Source: Bradyrhizobium viridifuturi (GTDB lineage Bacteria > Pseudomonadota > Alphaproteobacteria > Rhizobiales > Xanthobacteraceae). Taken from it: a DNA stretch of 64,000 bases. The stretch is from positions 1-64,000 of the forward strand of contig NZ_LGTB01000032.1 of NCBI RefSeq assembly GCF_001238275.1, read 5' to 3'. The position numbers and the translations under genes are program-made. The number at the start of each line of letters is the position of its first letter. The stretch's first letter is position 1. The notes beneath the pieces are model-generated. The model saw only the letters and a list, made by a program, of their open reading frames with translations, was not told where the DNA came from and searched no databases. This document shows positions 54,720 through 63,092 of the stretch, one piece after another.

Positions 54720-54970
54720 GACATCCGGGAGGCGAGACAAAGTGCCGCGCCGGCTGCGCGCCGTGTTCACAACATCGAATGCGCCAAGCAACGGCCATTT
54801 CAAGCTGCAAATTCAGGCGTTATTTGCAGGCATTCTGCCTCGGGCAAGGTGAACGGCCGATGACTGCCTCGATTTCACCTTGGGTTGTTCAGCTTGCATT
54901 CGGTTTCGGGAACCTAATTTGAGGAGAGTGGTTAGCTCACCAAGGCCCGACGGGCCGGCTTCCACAAAGG

Positions 54971-55414
54971 ATGACTGCAATGTTTGCGCGAAAAGGTGTT
55001 TTTTCGTCTGTTGGCCGCGCAGCCACATTGGCAACGGTTGCCGCGGTGGCGTTGACGGCCGTTGAGCCGACGATGGCGTTCGCAGGCTCCGCTCCGGCGG
55101 GCAAGGCAACCGCAGTGACCACATCACACGGCACGAGCGGCGCGACCGACATCAGCGCGCGCCGTCGCTACTATGGCGGTGGTGGCGCGGCCGCTGCGGC
55201 TGCGTTCGCCGGCATCGTCGGCACGGGTCTTGCGATCGCCGCGGCCCAGAGCCGCCGCGACTACTACGACTCCTATGGTTACTACGGCGGCCCCGGCTAT
55301 TACGGCGGTCCCGCCTATTATGGCGGTGGCCCGGTCTATTACGGCGGCGGACCGTATTATGGTTATCACGGCTATTACGGGCGCCGCTCGACACTGCCCT
55401 ATACGCCGTACTGA
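54971..55414 (+). CDS. Small Gly/Tyr-rich exported protein
   Basis: A 147-residue protein. After a signal-like segment (about 15-35, ending T-M-A-F-A-G) there is a low-complexity stretch, a short hydrophobic helix A-A-A-A-A-F-A-G-I-V-G-T-G-L-A-I-A-A-A, then a C-terminal 45 residues built of repeated G-G-P-x-Y-Y / Y-Y-G-G-G units. Similar Gly/Tyr-rich short proteins are common in Bradyrhizobium and are thought to be envelope or outer-surface proteins, but have no known function. The following terminator shows it is monocistronic. Confidence 0.75.
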   Translation: MTAMFARKGVFSSVGRAATLATVAAVALTAVEPTMAFAGSAPAGKATAVTTSHGTSGATDISARRRYYGGGGAAAAAAFAGIVGTGLAIAAAQSRRDYYDSYGYYGGPGYYGGPAYYGGGPVYYGGGPYYGYHGYYGRRSTLPYTPY

Positions 55415-55451
55415 CCCTCATCATCGGTTCTCGAAACTGTCACAAACATCC

Positions 55452-55483
55452 AATCCACCGGCCGCGGGGCCGGTGGATTTTTT
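55452..55483 (+). terminator. Rho-independent terminator
   Basis: AATCCACCGGCC pairs perfectly with GGCCGGTGGATT around GCGG, followed by TTTTG. It lies 38 bases after the Gly/Tyr-rich protein gene. Confidence 0.9.
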
Positions 55484-55537
55484 GTTGTCGGTCCGGCCGT
55501 TAACACGCTGGCGACGCGTTTCGATTAGGCTCGAAGG

Positions 55538-55951
55538 ATGAGTGATTCGATCGAACGGCTTTACCGGGCGGTGATCGCGGCGAGGGATCTTGATCCAGCG
55601 ACGTCGCGCACGGCACGGCTGTTCCAGCGGGGGCCGGCCAAGATGGCCAAGAAGCTCGCCGAGGAAGCGGTCGAGGTCGTGATCGACGCCGTCAGCGGCA
55701 AGCCGGATGCCGTCGTCCGCGAGAGCGCGGACCTGCTCTACAATCTCACGGTGCTCTGGGCTTCGGCCGGCGTGAAGCCGGACGATGTCTGGCGCGAGAT
55801 GGAGCGGCGCGAACGGCTGCTCGGGATCGCCGAGAAGCTGCCGAAGTCACTGGTCAAGGTCCCCAAGGGCCTGTCCAAGAGCGCGCCGGTCCCGGTGGTG
55901 CGACGTCGAATTGTCGCGCTGGAGAACCGGCTGCGCAAACGGCAGCCGTAA
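55538..55951 (+). CDS. Phosphoribosyl-ATP diphosphatase-like protein (HisE paralogue)
   Basis: A 137-residue protein of the HisE/MazG-like pyrophosphatase fold. The metal-binding helix A-K-K-L-A-E-E-A-V-E-V-V-I-D-A and the E-S-A-D-L-L-Y-N-L-T-V-L-W-A block (E-x-x-D) are those of HisE, which converts phosphoribosyl-ATP to phosphoribosyl-AMP in histidine synthesis. No other his gene lies within the window, and the C-terminal 45 residues (V-P-K-G-L-S-K-S-A-P...) are extra, so this may be a second copy with another substrate. The YqaA-type membrane protein gene follows after 63 bases. Confidence 0.82.
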   Translation: MSDSIERLYRAVIAARDLDPATSRTARLFQRGPAKMAKKLAEEAVEVVIDAVSGKPDAVVRESADLLYNLTVLWASAGVKPDDVWREMERRERLLGIAEKLPKSLVKVPKGLSKSAPVPVVRRRIVALENRLRKRQP

Positions 55952-56014
55952 ATCAACCAAATTCGGCCCATCCCCGGCATGGACAAATCCGCTCCATGAT
56001 GGTTCATCGCGCCC

Positions 56015-56596
56015 ATGTTGAAACGGATTTATGACTGGTGCGTCGAGGCGGCCGACAAGCCCTACGCACTCTGGATTCTCGCGGCCGTCGCCTTCGCCGA
56101 GAGCTCGTTCTTCCCGATCCCTCCCGACATCATGCTGCTGCCGATGTCGCTGGCGCGGCCGAAGCGGGCGTGGTGGTTCGCTGCCGTCTGCACCGTCGCA
56201 TCGGTTGCCGGCGGCGTGCTCGGCTACGCGATCGGCGCGCTGCTCTACGACTCGCTCGGGCAGTGGCTGATCCATCTCTACGGCCTCTCCGACAAGGTCG
56301 ACGCGTTCCGCGCCTCCTATGCCGAGTGGGGCGCCGTGATCATCCTGGTGAAGGGATTGACGCCGATCCCCTACAAGCTGGTGACGATCACCTCGGGCTT
56401 CGCCGGCTACAACATCTGGCTGTTCATCCTGTGCTCGATCGTTGCGCGCGGCGGCCGCTTCTTCTTCGTCGCGGTGCTGCTCAACCGCTACGGCGATGTC
56501 ATCCGCGCCGAGCTCGAGAAGCGGCTCGGCCTGTGGGTCGCGCTCGGCGCGATCGTGCTGGTGCTGGGCTTCGTCGTCGCATTCAAGCTGATCTGA
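56015..56596 (+). CDS. DedA/YqaA family membrane protein
   Basis: A 193-residue inner-membrane protein with about five hydrophobic segments. The DedA/SNARE-associated core is visible: E-S-S-F-F-P-I-P-P-D-I-M-L-L-P (with the conserved Glu and Pro) and K-G-L-T-P-I-P-Y-K-L-V-T-I-T-S-G-F. It is the YqaA-type subgroup. DedA proteins are linked to lipid scrambling and proton-dependent membrane functions; the role of this subgroup is less clear. Confidence 0.88.
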   Translation: MLKRIYDWCVEAADKPYALWILAAVAFAESSFFPIPPDIMLLPMSLARPKRAWWFAAVCTVASVAGGVLGYAIGALLYDSLGQWLIHLYGLSDKVDAFRASYAEWGAVIILVKGLTPIPYKLVTITSGFAGYNIWLFILCSIVARGGRFFFVAVLLNRYGDVIRAELEKRLGLWVALGAIVLVLGFVVAFKLI

Positions 56597-56678
56597 CCAA
56601 AGTTCAAGCTGCTCGCGTCTTTGCCCGAGGGCAGCTTCGGACTACGCTTGCTGCGATGGCTGATGGAAGCGACCACCA

Positions 56679-57215
56679 GTGAACCTCGTGCGGCTCAATC
56701 CCGCCAAGGCGCGCGTCGCAATGGCAGGCCTTGCGCTGTCGATGGCGCTGCCTGCGATCGAGGGCGGGTGGGCGCAGACTGCGTCGCCCTCGCTCGGCGT
56801 GCAGTCGCCGGCGCAGCAGCCCGTTGAGTCTCAGCAGCAGATCGAGTTGCCGCCGACGCCGGTCGAGCGCGAGAATCCCGGACTGATCAACGAAATCGGA
56901 AAGCTGTTCGAGAAGTCGAAGTCGGCGCTGCCACAGCTGAAGAGTCCCGGCGAGACCTTCAACGACCTGTCGAACCTGGCGCGCCCCTCGACCATGGTGA
57001 CCGGGCGCGCCGTCTGCGCGGTGGCCGCGAACGGTGCGCCCGACTGCAAGAGCGGCGCCGACCGGCTATGCCAGAGCAAGGGGTTCAAGGAAGGCAAGGG
57101 CATCGATATCGACACGTCGGAGAAATGCTCGCCGCTGGTCTATCTGCCGGGCCACAAGCGCAGCCCGAACGACTGCAGAACGGAAAATTTCGTGACACGG
57201 GCAGTCTGCCAATAG
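56679..57215 (+). CDS. Secreted hypothetical protein
   Basis: A protein of about 178 residues from GTG 56679 (or about 164 from the ATG at 56721). A signal peptide (V-A-M-A-G-L-A-L-S-M-A-L-P-A-I-E-G-G-W-A-Q) precedes a Pro/Gln-rich linker, then a segment F-E-K-S-K-S-A-L-P-Q-L. The C-terminus has six Cys (A-V-C-A, D-C-K, L-C-Q, K-C-S, D-C-R, V-C-Q), suggesting disulfides in the periplasm. It is a conserved type in Bradyrhizobium, but I recognise no named domain. Confidence 0.75.
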   Translation: MNLVRLNPAKARVAMAGLALSMALPAIEGGWAQTASPSLGVQSPAQQPVESQQQIELPPTPVERENPGLINEIGKLFEKSKSALPQLKSPGETFNDLSNLARPSTMVTGRAVCAVAANGAPDCKSGADRLCQSKGFKEGKGIDIDTSEKCSPLVYLPGHKRSPNDCRTENFVTRAVCQ

Positions 57216-57313
57216 CAGCGGCGAAGCTTGCGTCTGGGATGCCAGATGCGGCCGGAAAATACGTTCTTTAGATGAGGTTTTGTCATCCTTTTTGCAGCGC
57301 CATAACGCAATAC

Positions 57314-57343
57314 TTGACACTGGAAAGATTGCCTTGTTGGTAT
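57314..57343 (+). promoter_or_regulatory. Candidate promoter of the nitronate monooxygenase gene
   Basis: A perfect -35 TTGACA (57314-57319, preceded by C as in alphaproteobacterial housekeeping promoters) is followed after 18 bases by TGGTAT as a weak -10. The inferred start of transcription near 57350 fits translation from 57396 rather than from an upstream ATG at 57342. Confidence 0.55.
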
Positions 57344-57395
57344 GACGGTCAGCATTCGAGACCAATCAATCGATCAACTTGAGGATCCGCCGCCA

Positions 57396-58367
57396 ATGTC
57401 CATGCCTGCTCTGTTCAAGGGCCGCCTGTCTCTTCCCGTGATCGGGGCACCGCTGTTCATCATCTCCGTGCCCGACCTCGTCATCGCCCAGTGCAAGGCC
57501 GGCGTGGTGGGCTCGTTTCCGGCGCTGAATGCGCGGCCGCCGGAACTGCTCGACGAATGGCTGTACCGGATCAAGGAAGAGCTCGCCGCCTATGACAAGG
57601 TGCATCCGGAGCGGCCGTCGGCGCCGTTCGCGGTGAACCAGATCGTGCACAAGTCGAACAACCGGCTCGATCACGACATGGCGCTTTGCGAGAAGCACAA
57701 GGTGCCGATGATCATCTCCTCGCTCGGCGCGCGTGAGGAGCTCAACCAGGCCGTCCACGGCTGGGGCGGCATCGTGTTCCACGACGTGATCAATCAGAAG
57801 TTCGCGCACAAGGCGATCGAGAAGGGTGCCGACGGCCTGATCCTGGTCGCGGCCGGTGCCGGCGGCCATGCCGGCACGCTGTCGCCGTTCCCGTTCGTGT
57901 CGGAGACGCGGCAGTGGTTCGACGGGCCGATCGCGCTGTCGGGCACCATCGCCAACGGCCGCGCCATTCGCGCCGCGCGCATCATCGGCGCCGACTTCGC
58001 CTATATCGGCTCCGCCTTCATTGCGACCAAGGAGGCGAATGCGGTCGAGGGCTACAAGAGCATGATAACCAATTCGTCCGCCGAGGACATCGTCTACTCC
58101 AATCTGTTCACCGGCGTGCACGGCAACTATTTGAAGCCGTCGATCGTTGCGGCCGGTATGGATCCGGAAAACCTGCCGACATCAGATCCCTCGAAGATGA
58201 GCTTCGGCACCGATGCGTCCGGCGAGCGCGCCAAGCCGAAAGCCTGGAAGGAGATCTGGGGCTCCGGCCAGGGCGTCGGCAGCATCTCCAAGGTGGTGCC
58301 GGCGGCCGAGTTGATTGGCCGTTTCAAGAAGGAATACGACGAAGCGGTCGATCCGGCGCTTGGCTAA
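57396..58367 (+). CDS. Nitronate monooxygenase / 2-nitropropane dioxygenase family
   Basis: A 323-residue FMN-dependent TIM-barrel enzyme. The start L-P-V-I-G-A-P-L-F-I-I-S (the form P-I-x-x-A-P-M of the family), S-S-L-G-A-R, the phosphate-binding A-A-G-A-G-G-H-A-G-T, L-S-G-T-I-A-N-G-R-A-I and G-S-A-F-I-A-T-K-E motifs are complete. The His of G-G-H-A-G is the usual catalytic base region. It would oxidise toxic nitronates, or a related substrate. A thioesterase gene follows 95 bases later. Confidence 0.9.
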   Translation: MSMPALFKGRLSLPVIGAPLFIISVPDLVIAQCKAGVVGSFPALNARPPELLDEWLYRIKEELAAYDKVHPERPSAPFAVNQIVHKSNNRLDHDMALCEKHKVPMIISSLGAREELNQAVHGWGGIVFHDVINQKFAHKAIEKGADGLILVAAGAGGHAGTLSPFPFVSETRQWFDGPIALSGTIANGRAIRAARIIGADFAYIGSAFIATKEANAVEGYKSMITNSSAEDIVYSNLFTGVHGNYLKPSIVAAGMDPENLPTSDPSKMSFGTDASGERAKPKAWKEIWGSGQGVGSISKVVPAAELIGRFKKEYDEAVDPALG

Positions 58368-58462
58368 AGCGCGGTGATCAGGATGAACCACCGCGCTTCA
58401 GCTTTCTGTTTGAGCATGGTCTCTTCGGAAAACCGCTCAACACTTTTCCGGATCATGCTCTG

Positions 58463-59236
58463 ATGGAGCCGATCTTTCGCGTTGACGGCGACCGCGTCGT
58501 CACCAGTCCCGACGCCGCGGGTCCCTGGGACCCGCGGATGCAGCACGGCTCTGCGCCGGCGGCGCTGGTGGTATGGGCTGCCGAAGCCATTCCGACGCCG
58601 GTGCCGATGCGGATAGCGCGGGTCACGATCGATCTGATGCGTCCGGTGCCGGTGGCGCCGCTGACGGTCTCGAGCGAGATCCTGCGCGACGGCCGCAAGA
58701 TCCAGCTCTGCGGCGTCAGGCTGCTCGCCGACGGCGTCCTCGTCGTCTCGGCCACCGTGCTGAAGATCAAGCAGCAGGCGGCCGAGCTGCCGCCCGACAT
58801 CGCGGCGCTTCCGGTCGATCTGCCCGGCCCCGACGAAAGCATGGTCGAGCCGGGTAATCTTGCGAACAGCCCGTTCGTCAAATGCATCTCGATGCGGGCC
58901 GCGCGCGGCCGCTTCGGCGTGAAGGGCCCGGGCGCGATCTGGTTCCGTGTCGATCGACCGCTGATCGCGGGGGCTGCCGTCTCGCAGGCGATGCGCGCCG
59001 TGGTCGCCTCCGACTTCTCCAACGGCACCTCGCCGGCGCTCGATTTCGACCAATGGACCTTCATCAACGCCGATCTCACCGTGAGCCTGGCGCGCGAGCC
59101 GGTCGGCGACTGGGTCCTGCTCGACGGCGAGTCTTGGATCGGGCCTGACGGCGCCGGGCTTGCGATGTCGCGGCTCGCCGACGTGCGGGGCTATTTCGGC
59201 CGGGCGGTGCAGAGCCTGGTGATCGAACCGCGCTAG
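58463..59236 (+). CDS. Acyl-CoA thioesterase family protein (double hotdog)
   Basis: A 257-residue protein. The N-terminal half contains D-P-R-M-Q-H-G-S-A-P-A-A-L-V-V-W-A-A-E and R-V-T-I-D-L-M-R-P-V-P-V-A-P-L, and the C-terminal half F-D-Q-W-T-F-I-N-A-D-L-T-V-S-L-A-R-E-P-V-G-D-W-V, the paired hotdog arrangement of the 4HBT_3/TesB-like thioesterase group. It would hydrolyse medium- or short-chain acyl-CoA esters. The ATG at 58463 follows the normal start; the open frame runs far upstream through the preceding gene and is non-homologous there. Confidence 0.87.
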   Translation: MEPIFRVDGDRVVTSPDAAGPWDPRMQHGSAPAALVVWAAEAIPTPVPMRIARVTIDLMRPVPVAPLTVSSEILRDGRKIQLCGVRLLADGVLVVSATVLKIKQQAAELPPDIAALPVDLPGPDESMVEPGNLANSPFVKCISMRAARGRFGVKGPGAIWFRVDRPLIAGAAVSQAMRAVVASDFSNGTSPALDFDQWTFINADLTVSLAREPVGDWVLLDGESWIGPDGAGLAMSRLADVRGYFGRAVQSLVIEPR

Positions 59237-59265
59237 CCAGCACTGCGCTGCTCCAACCTTCTCTT

Positions 59266-59370
59266 GAAAAGGGGAGGTCGCTTCGCGCGTCCGAACAACG
59301 CGGGTGGCGGTCTGCGCCCTCCGCACACAGCATCGCCTGCGGCTGACCTGATCCGGGCCTTCCCCTTTTC
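59266..59370. repeat. Inverted repeat in the gap before the histidine kinase gene
   Basis: GAAAAGGGGA (59266-59275) and its reverse complement TCCCCTTTTC (59361-59370) enclose 85 bases with a further GC-rich segment. The 59237-59697 gap is otherwise without recognisable genes. From 59376 it turns AT-rich (promoter-like) and has a small TGCCC-CTT-GGGCA hairpin near 59515. Confidence 0.6.
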
Positions 59371-59697
59371 AGCTCGGGCGCGGCAGCACTTAGATGATTT
59401 CGGAATATTAGAAATATATCCCTGATTTGCCTGACGCGTCAAGTTGTCGTGTCGAAGCCCGGCAGCCCACCGGCTCCTTTGCATGGGGTTGTTTTCGATA
59501 TTTTGAGGCGTGCCTGCCCCTTGGGCAAAAATTAACTCACGCCGCGGGAACGGTTGGCGGCACGAGCGAGTTTCGCTCCCGTTAGGGGGCCCCATGACGC
59601 GTATCGATCCCGCCGCCGGCACCGTGGCCATGGCCACCCGGCGGCCTTGTGCTGTGCCGGCCGCTGCGGACCCCCGGCCGTCGCAGGGACCTTCGCG

Positions 59698-61863
59698 ATG
59701 AAGCCCGGCCCGTCCTCGGAACGCGCGGTCATCCTTGCCGCGAGCGAGCGGGACGCCGTCAGGACTGCCCATCTGATCAAGGAGGCCGGCTACTACGCCA
59801 ATATCTGCGGCGACATCGCCGAGCTCGAGCGCCAGGTCGCAAGCGGCGCCGGCCTTGCCATCATCGCGGACGAGGCGATCGGGACCGCGGATCTCGCCGG
59901 CCTGACGCGCTGGCTGAACGAGCAGCCGTCATGGTCGGACTTCCCGATCGTTCTGATGAGCGAGGGCGGCGGTCCCGAGCGCAGCCCGGAAGCGGCGCGG
60001 CTCGGCCGCGCGCTCGGCAATGTGACCTTCATCGAGCGCCCGTTCCATCCGACCACGCTGGTGAGCCTGGTCGCGGCGGCGGTGCGAGGTCGCCGCCGTC
60101 AATACCAGACCCGCGCGATTCTCGAAGACCTCACCGAGAGCGAAAGCCTGCTGCAGACGGCGCTCGATGCCGGCCATCTCGGCGCGCTCGAACTGCACGT
60201 ACCGGGCTTCGAGCTGGAGGCCTCCGCGACCTGCAAGCGCTTCTTCGGGCATGCCGCGGACCTGCCGTTCACCTATCAGGACCTGCTCGAGGCGGTTCAT
60301 CCCGACGACCGCGCCCGGCGGCAGGAGGTCGTCGAGCACACGCTCAAGACCGGCGCCGACTACAAGATCGAGTATCGCAACATCTGGCCCGACGGCAGCC
60401 AGCACTGGGTCGACGTGCGCGCCCGCGCGGTGCGCCGGCCCGACGGCAACATCCGGTCGCTGGTCGGGGTCTGTTCCGACATCACCGCGCGCAAGACCGC
60501 GGAGATCGAGCGCGAGGCGCTGCTGGCGCAACTCGCCGCCGAGCGCTCCGCGCTTGCCGAGCTCACCGCGACGCTGGAGCAGCGGGTCGAGCAGCGCACC
60601 GCCGATTTGATGAAGGAGGTCGCCGCGCGCGAGCGGGCGCAGGAGCAGCTCCGCCATGCGCAGAAGCTGGAGGCGATCGGCCAGCTCACCGGCGGCGTCG
60701 CGCACGACTTCAACAATCTCCTGATGGCGGTGATGGGCAATCTCGACCTGCTGCGCAAGCGGATGCCGGAGGACCCGCGGCTGCAGCGGCTGGTCGACGG
60801 CGCGCTGCAGGGCGCCGAGCGCGGAGCCTCGCTGACGCAGCGGCTGCTGGCATTCGCGCGGCAGCAGGATCTGCGCGCGGTGCCGGTCGATCTCGGTGCG
60901 CTGGTGCGCGACATGAGTGAATTGCTCGAGCGCTCACTCGGACCGCGCATCGTGCTGCGGCTCGATATTCCCGACGGATTGCCGCCGGCCTGCGTCGATA
61001 CCAACCAGCTCGAGCTTGCGGTGCTCAACCTTGCGATCAATGCACGCGATGCGATGCCGGATGGCGGCGCGATCGAGATCCGCCTCGCGGCCTGGCAGGC
61101 CAAGAATGAGCAGGCCAAGAACGAGCAGATCGGGAACGAGCAGACCAAGAGCGATCCGGCGCTGCATCCGGGCAACTACCTGAAACTGTCGGTGATCGAC
61201 AGCGGCACCGGCATGACGCCGGAGGTGTTGAAGCGGGCGATCGAGCCGTTCTTCTCGTCGAAGCCGGTGGGCAAGGGCACCGGGCTGGGCCTGTCGATGG
61301 TGCATGGGCTCGCGGTGCAGCTCGGCGGCGCGTTGCAGCTGTCGAGCGCGGTCGGCGAGGGCACCACGGCGGTGCTGGTGCTGCCGGTCGCAACTGCCGC
61401 GCCGGAAGCCGCAAGTCCCGTACCCGTGGCGCAGCCGGTCAAGCGCTCTGCGGTGATCCTGCTGGTCGACGACGATCCGCTGATCGCGATGTCGACCATG
61501 GAGATGCTGGAGGACCTCGGCCATCGCGTGATCGGCGCCAATTCGGGGCCGCACGCGCTCGATATCCTCAGGAGCGACCAGGAGATCGACCTGATGATGA
61601 CCGATCATGTGATGCCCGGCATGACCGGCATCGAGCTCGCCGCGGCCTCGCGTGAGGTGCGGCCGCAGCTCGTCGTCCTGCTTGCCACCGGCTATGCCGA
61701 ACTGCCCGACGGCACCCACGTCGACCTGCCGCGGCTGGCCAAGCCCTACCACCAGGATCAGCTGCGAGAGCGGCTCGACCAGCTATTGGGCCGGGGAGCG
61801 GCGAGCGACCTGCGTGTTGCCGCTGAGGACGCTGGCCCTCTGATTCTCCCCCCGCCACCCTGA
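59698..61863 (+). CDS. PAS-containing hybrid histidine kinase with N-terminal pseudo-receiver
   Basis: A 721-residue signalling protein without membrane segments. Order: an N-terminal receiver-like domain (about 8-128) in which the phosphoacceptor region reads L-A-I-I-A-D-E-A; a PAS fold (about 150-265, ending L-V-G-V-C-S-D-I-T-A-R-K); a coiled linker; HisKA with G-G-V-A-H-D-F-N-N-L-L (phosphoacceptor His about 342); HATPase with N-L-A-I-N-A-R-D-A-M, D-S-G-T-G-M and G-K-G-T-G-L-G-L-S; and a C-terminal receiver (about 584-700) with acceptor Asp in M-T-D-H-V-M-P-G-M. The ATP-binding domain contains a 15-base tandem repeat giving K-N-E-Q units. No response regulator gene is adjacent. Confidence 0.9.
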   Translation: MKPGPSSERAVILAASERDAVRTAHLIKEAGYYANICGDIAELERQVASGAGLAIIADEAIGTADLAGLTRWLNEQPSWSDFPIVLMSEGGGPERSPEAARLGRALGNVTFIERPFHPTTLVSLVAAAVRGRRRQYQTRAILEDLTESESLLQTALDAGHLGALELHVPGFELEASATCKRFFGHAADLPFTYQDLLEAVHPDDRARRQEVVEHTLKTGADYKIEYRNIWPDGSQHWVDVRARAVRRPDGNIRSLVGVCSDITARKTAEIEREALLAQLAAERSALAELTATLEQRVEQRTADLMKEVAARERAQEQLRHAQKLEAIGQLTGGVAHDFNNLLMAVMGNLDLLRKRMPEDPRLQRLVDGALQGAERGASLTQRLLAFARQQDLRAVPVDLGALVRDMSELLERSLGPRIVLRLDIPDGLPPACVDTNQLELAVLNLAINARDAMPDGGAIEIRLAAWQAKNEQAKNEQIGNEQTKSDPALHPGNYLKLSVIDSGTGMTPEVLKRAIEPFFSSKPVGKGTGLGLSMVHGLAVQLGGALQLSSAVGEGTTAVLVLPVATAAPEAASPVPVAQPVKRSAVILLVDDDPLIAMSTMEMLEDLGHRVIGANSGPHALDILRSDQEIDLMMTDHVMPGMTGIELAAASREVRPQLVVLLATGYAELPDGTHVDLPRLAKPYHQDQLRERLDQLLGRGAASDLRVAAEDAGPLILPPPP
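61099..61158 (+). repeat. 15-bp tandem repeat inside the histidine kinase gene
   Basis: GCCAAGAATGAGCAG is followed by GCCAAGAACGAGCAG, ATCGGGAACGAGCAG and ACCAAGAGCGATCCG, four units of which three are close. They encode A-K-N-E-Q, A-K-N-E-Q, I-G-N-E-Q and T-K-S-D-P. It lies between the N-box and the G1 box of the ATP-binding domain, in a loop, so length changes would be tolerated. Confidence 0.85.
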
Positions 61864-62057
61864 GAGTGGCGCTCGGGTGGCGGCTCGAAGGGCAACGGCT
61901 CCGGTCTTCGCCGCGTGGCTGACAATGTCGGAAATGTGATCTGCGCGCGCCGGCGACGCGGGAAGGGTGAGCGCGCCGCCGGTGTTTCTCACACCGTTCG
62001 AACACGTATTGGCCATAGGTCGTTGCAGAACGCCGCGCACCACACAGGAGCTGATCG

Positions 62058-63014
62058 ATGAAGATGTCCACCCGGCTCGCGATGTCTGCCGTTCTGACCG
62101 GCATGGCCATGCAGGCTTCGGCAAATGATCTGCAGTCGAGCCGGCGCTCGGTCTCGTATCACACGGTAGACGTCCAGGGCGTCAACGTCTTCTATCGCGA
62201 AGCGGGGCCGGCCGACGCACCTGTCGTGCTGCTGCTCCACGGCTTTCCATCCTCATCGCGGATGTGGGAGCCGATACTGCCGCTTCTCGCCGATAAATAT
62301 CATCTGATCGCCCCCGATTATCCGGGATTCGGCAACAGCAGCGCGCCGGCTCCGTCCAGTTTCGAATACAGCTTCGACAATCTCGCGCGCGTGACGAACG
62401 AGTTCACGACGAAGCTCGGCCTCACCAACTATGTGCTGTTCATGCAGGACTATGGCGGGCCCGTCGGCTTCCGCCTGGCGCTCGCGCATCCTGAACGGGT
62501 CCGCGCCATCATTATCCAGAATGCAGTCGCGCACGAACCGGGCTTGAGTCCGCTTTGGGAGGCGCGCAGGAAATTCTGGGCGGATCCGGTGCACGAGATC
62601 GACAAGCTCAAGGCCAATTTCACGTCGTTCGAGGCAACGCGCCAGCGTCATGTCGGGACGAGCCCGCATCCCGAACGTTACGACCCGGATCTGTGGGTCG
62701 ACGAATCCGCGTTTCTGTCCCGCCCGGGCCAGGCCGACATCCAGACCACGCTGTTCCTGGATTACCGCACCAACGTTGCCTCCTACCCGCAATGGCAGAA
62801 ATGGCTTCGCGAGACGCAGCCGCGAACCCTCGTGGTCTGGGGCAGATACGATCCGTCGTTTACCGTCGCCGGTGCCACCGCCTATGCCGCCGACGTTCCG
62901 GCAGCCGAGGTCCACATCCTGGACGCGGGACATTTCGCGCTTGACGAAGCGACCGATGAGATCGCGACACTGGTGCGCGACTTCCTTGCCCGTCTCGAGC
63001 AGCGCAAGGAATGA
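62058..63014 (+). CDS. Exported alpha/beta hydrolase (epoxide hydrolase/haloalkane dehalogenase-like)
   Basis: A 318-residue hydrolase with a signal peptide (about 4-23, ending A-S-A-N). The oxyanion region L-L-L-H-G-F-P-S-S-S-R-M-W, nucleophile elbow F-M-Q-D-Y-G-G-P-V-G with Asp as nucleophile, and the terminal L-D-A-G-H-F-A-L-D-E with the catalytic His are all present. Asp instead of Ser at the elbow points to the epoxide hydrolase/dehalogenase branch, but the lid sequence does not reveal the substrate. It is convergent with the acyl-CoA synthetase gene. Confidence 0.88.
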   Translation: MKMSTRLAMSAVLTGMAMQASANDLQSSRRSVSYHTVDVQGVNVFYREAGPADAPVVLLLHGFPSSSRMWEPILPLLADKYHLIAPDYPGFGNSSAPAPSSFEYSFDNLARVTNEFTTKLGLTNYVLFMQDYGGPVGFRLALAHPERVRAIIIQNAVAHEPGLSPLWEARRKFWADPVHEIDKLKANFTSFEATRQRHVGTSPHPERYDPDLWVDESAFLSRPGQADIQTTLFLDYRTNVASYPQWQKWLRETQPRTLVVWGRYDPSFTVAGATAYAADVPAAEVHILDAGHFALDEATDEIATLVRDFLARLEQRKE

Positions 63015-63092
63015 CGCCGAATATGGCGCGGCCCACATTGGGCCGGGCCAGGACGAACGTGGGAACGGCGCCAAGCCTTTCGCTGCGATACC

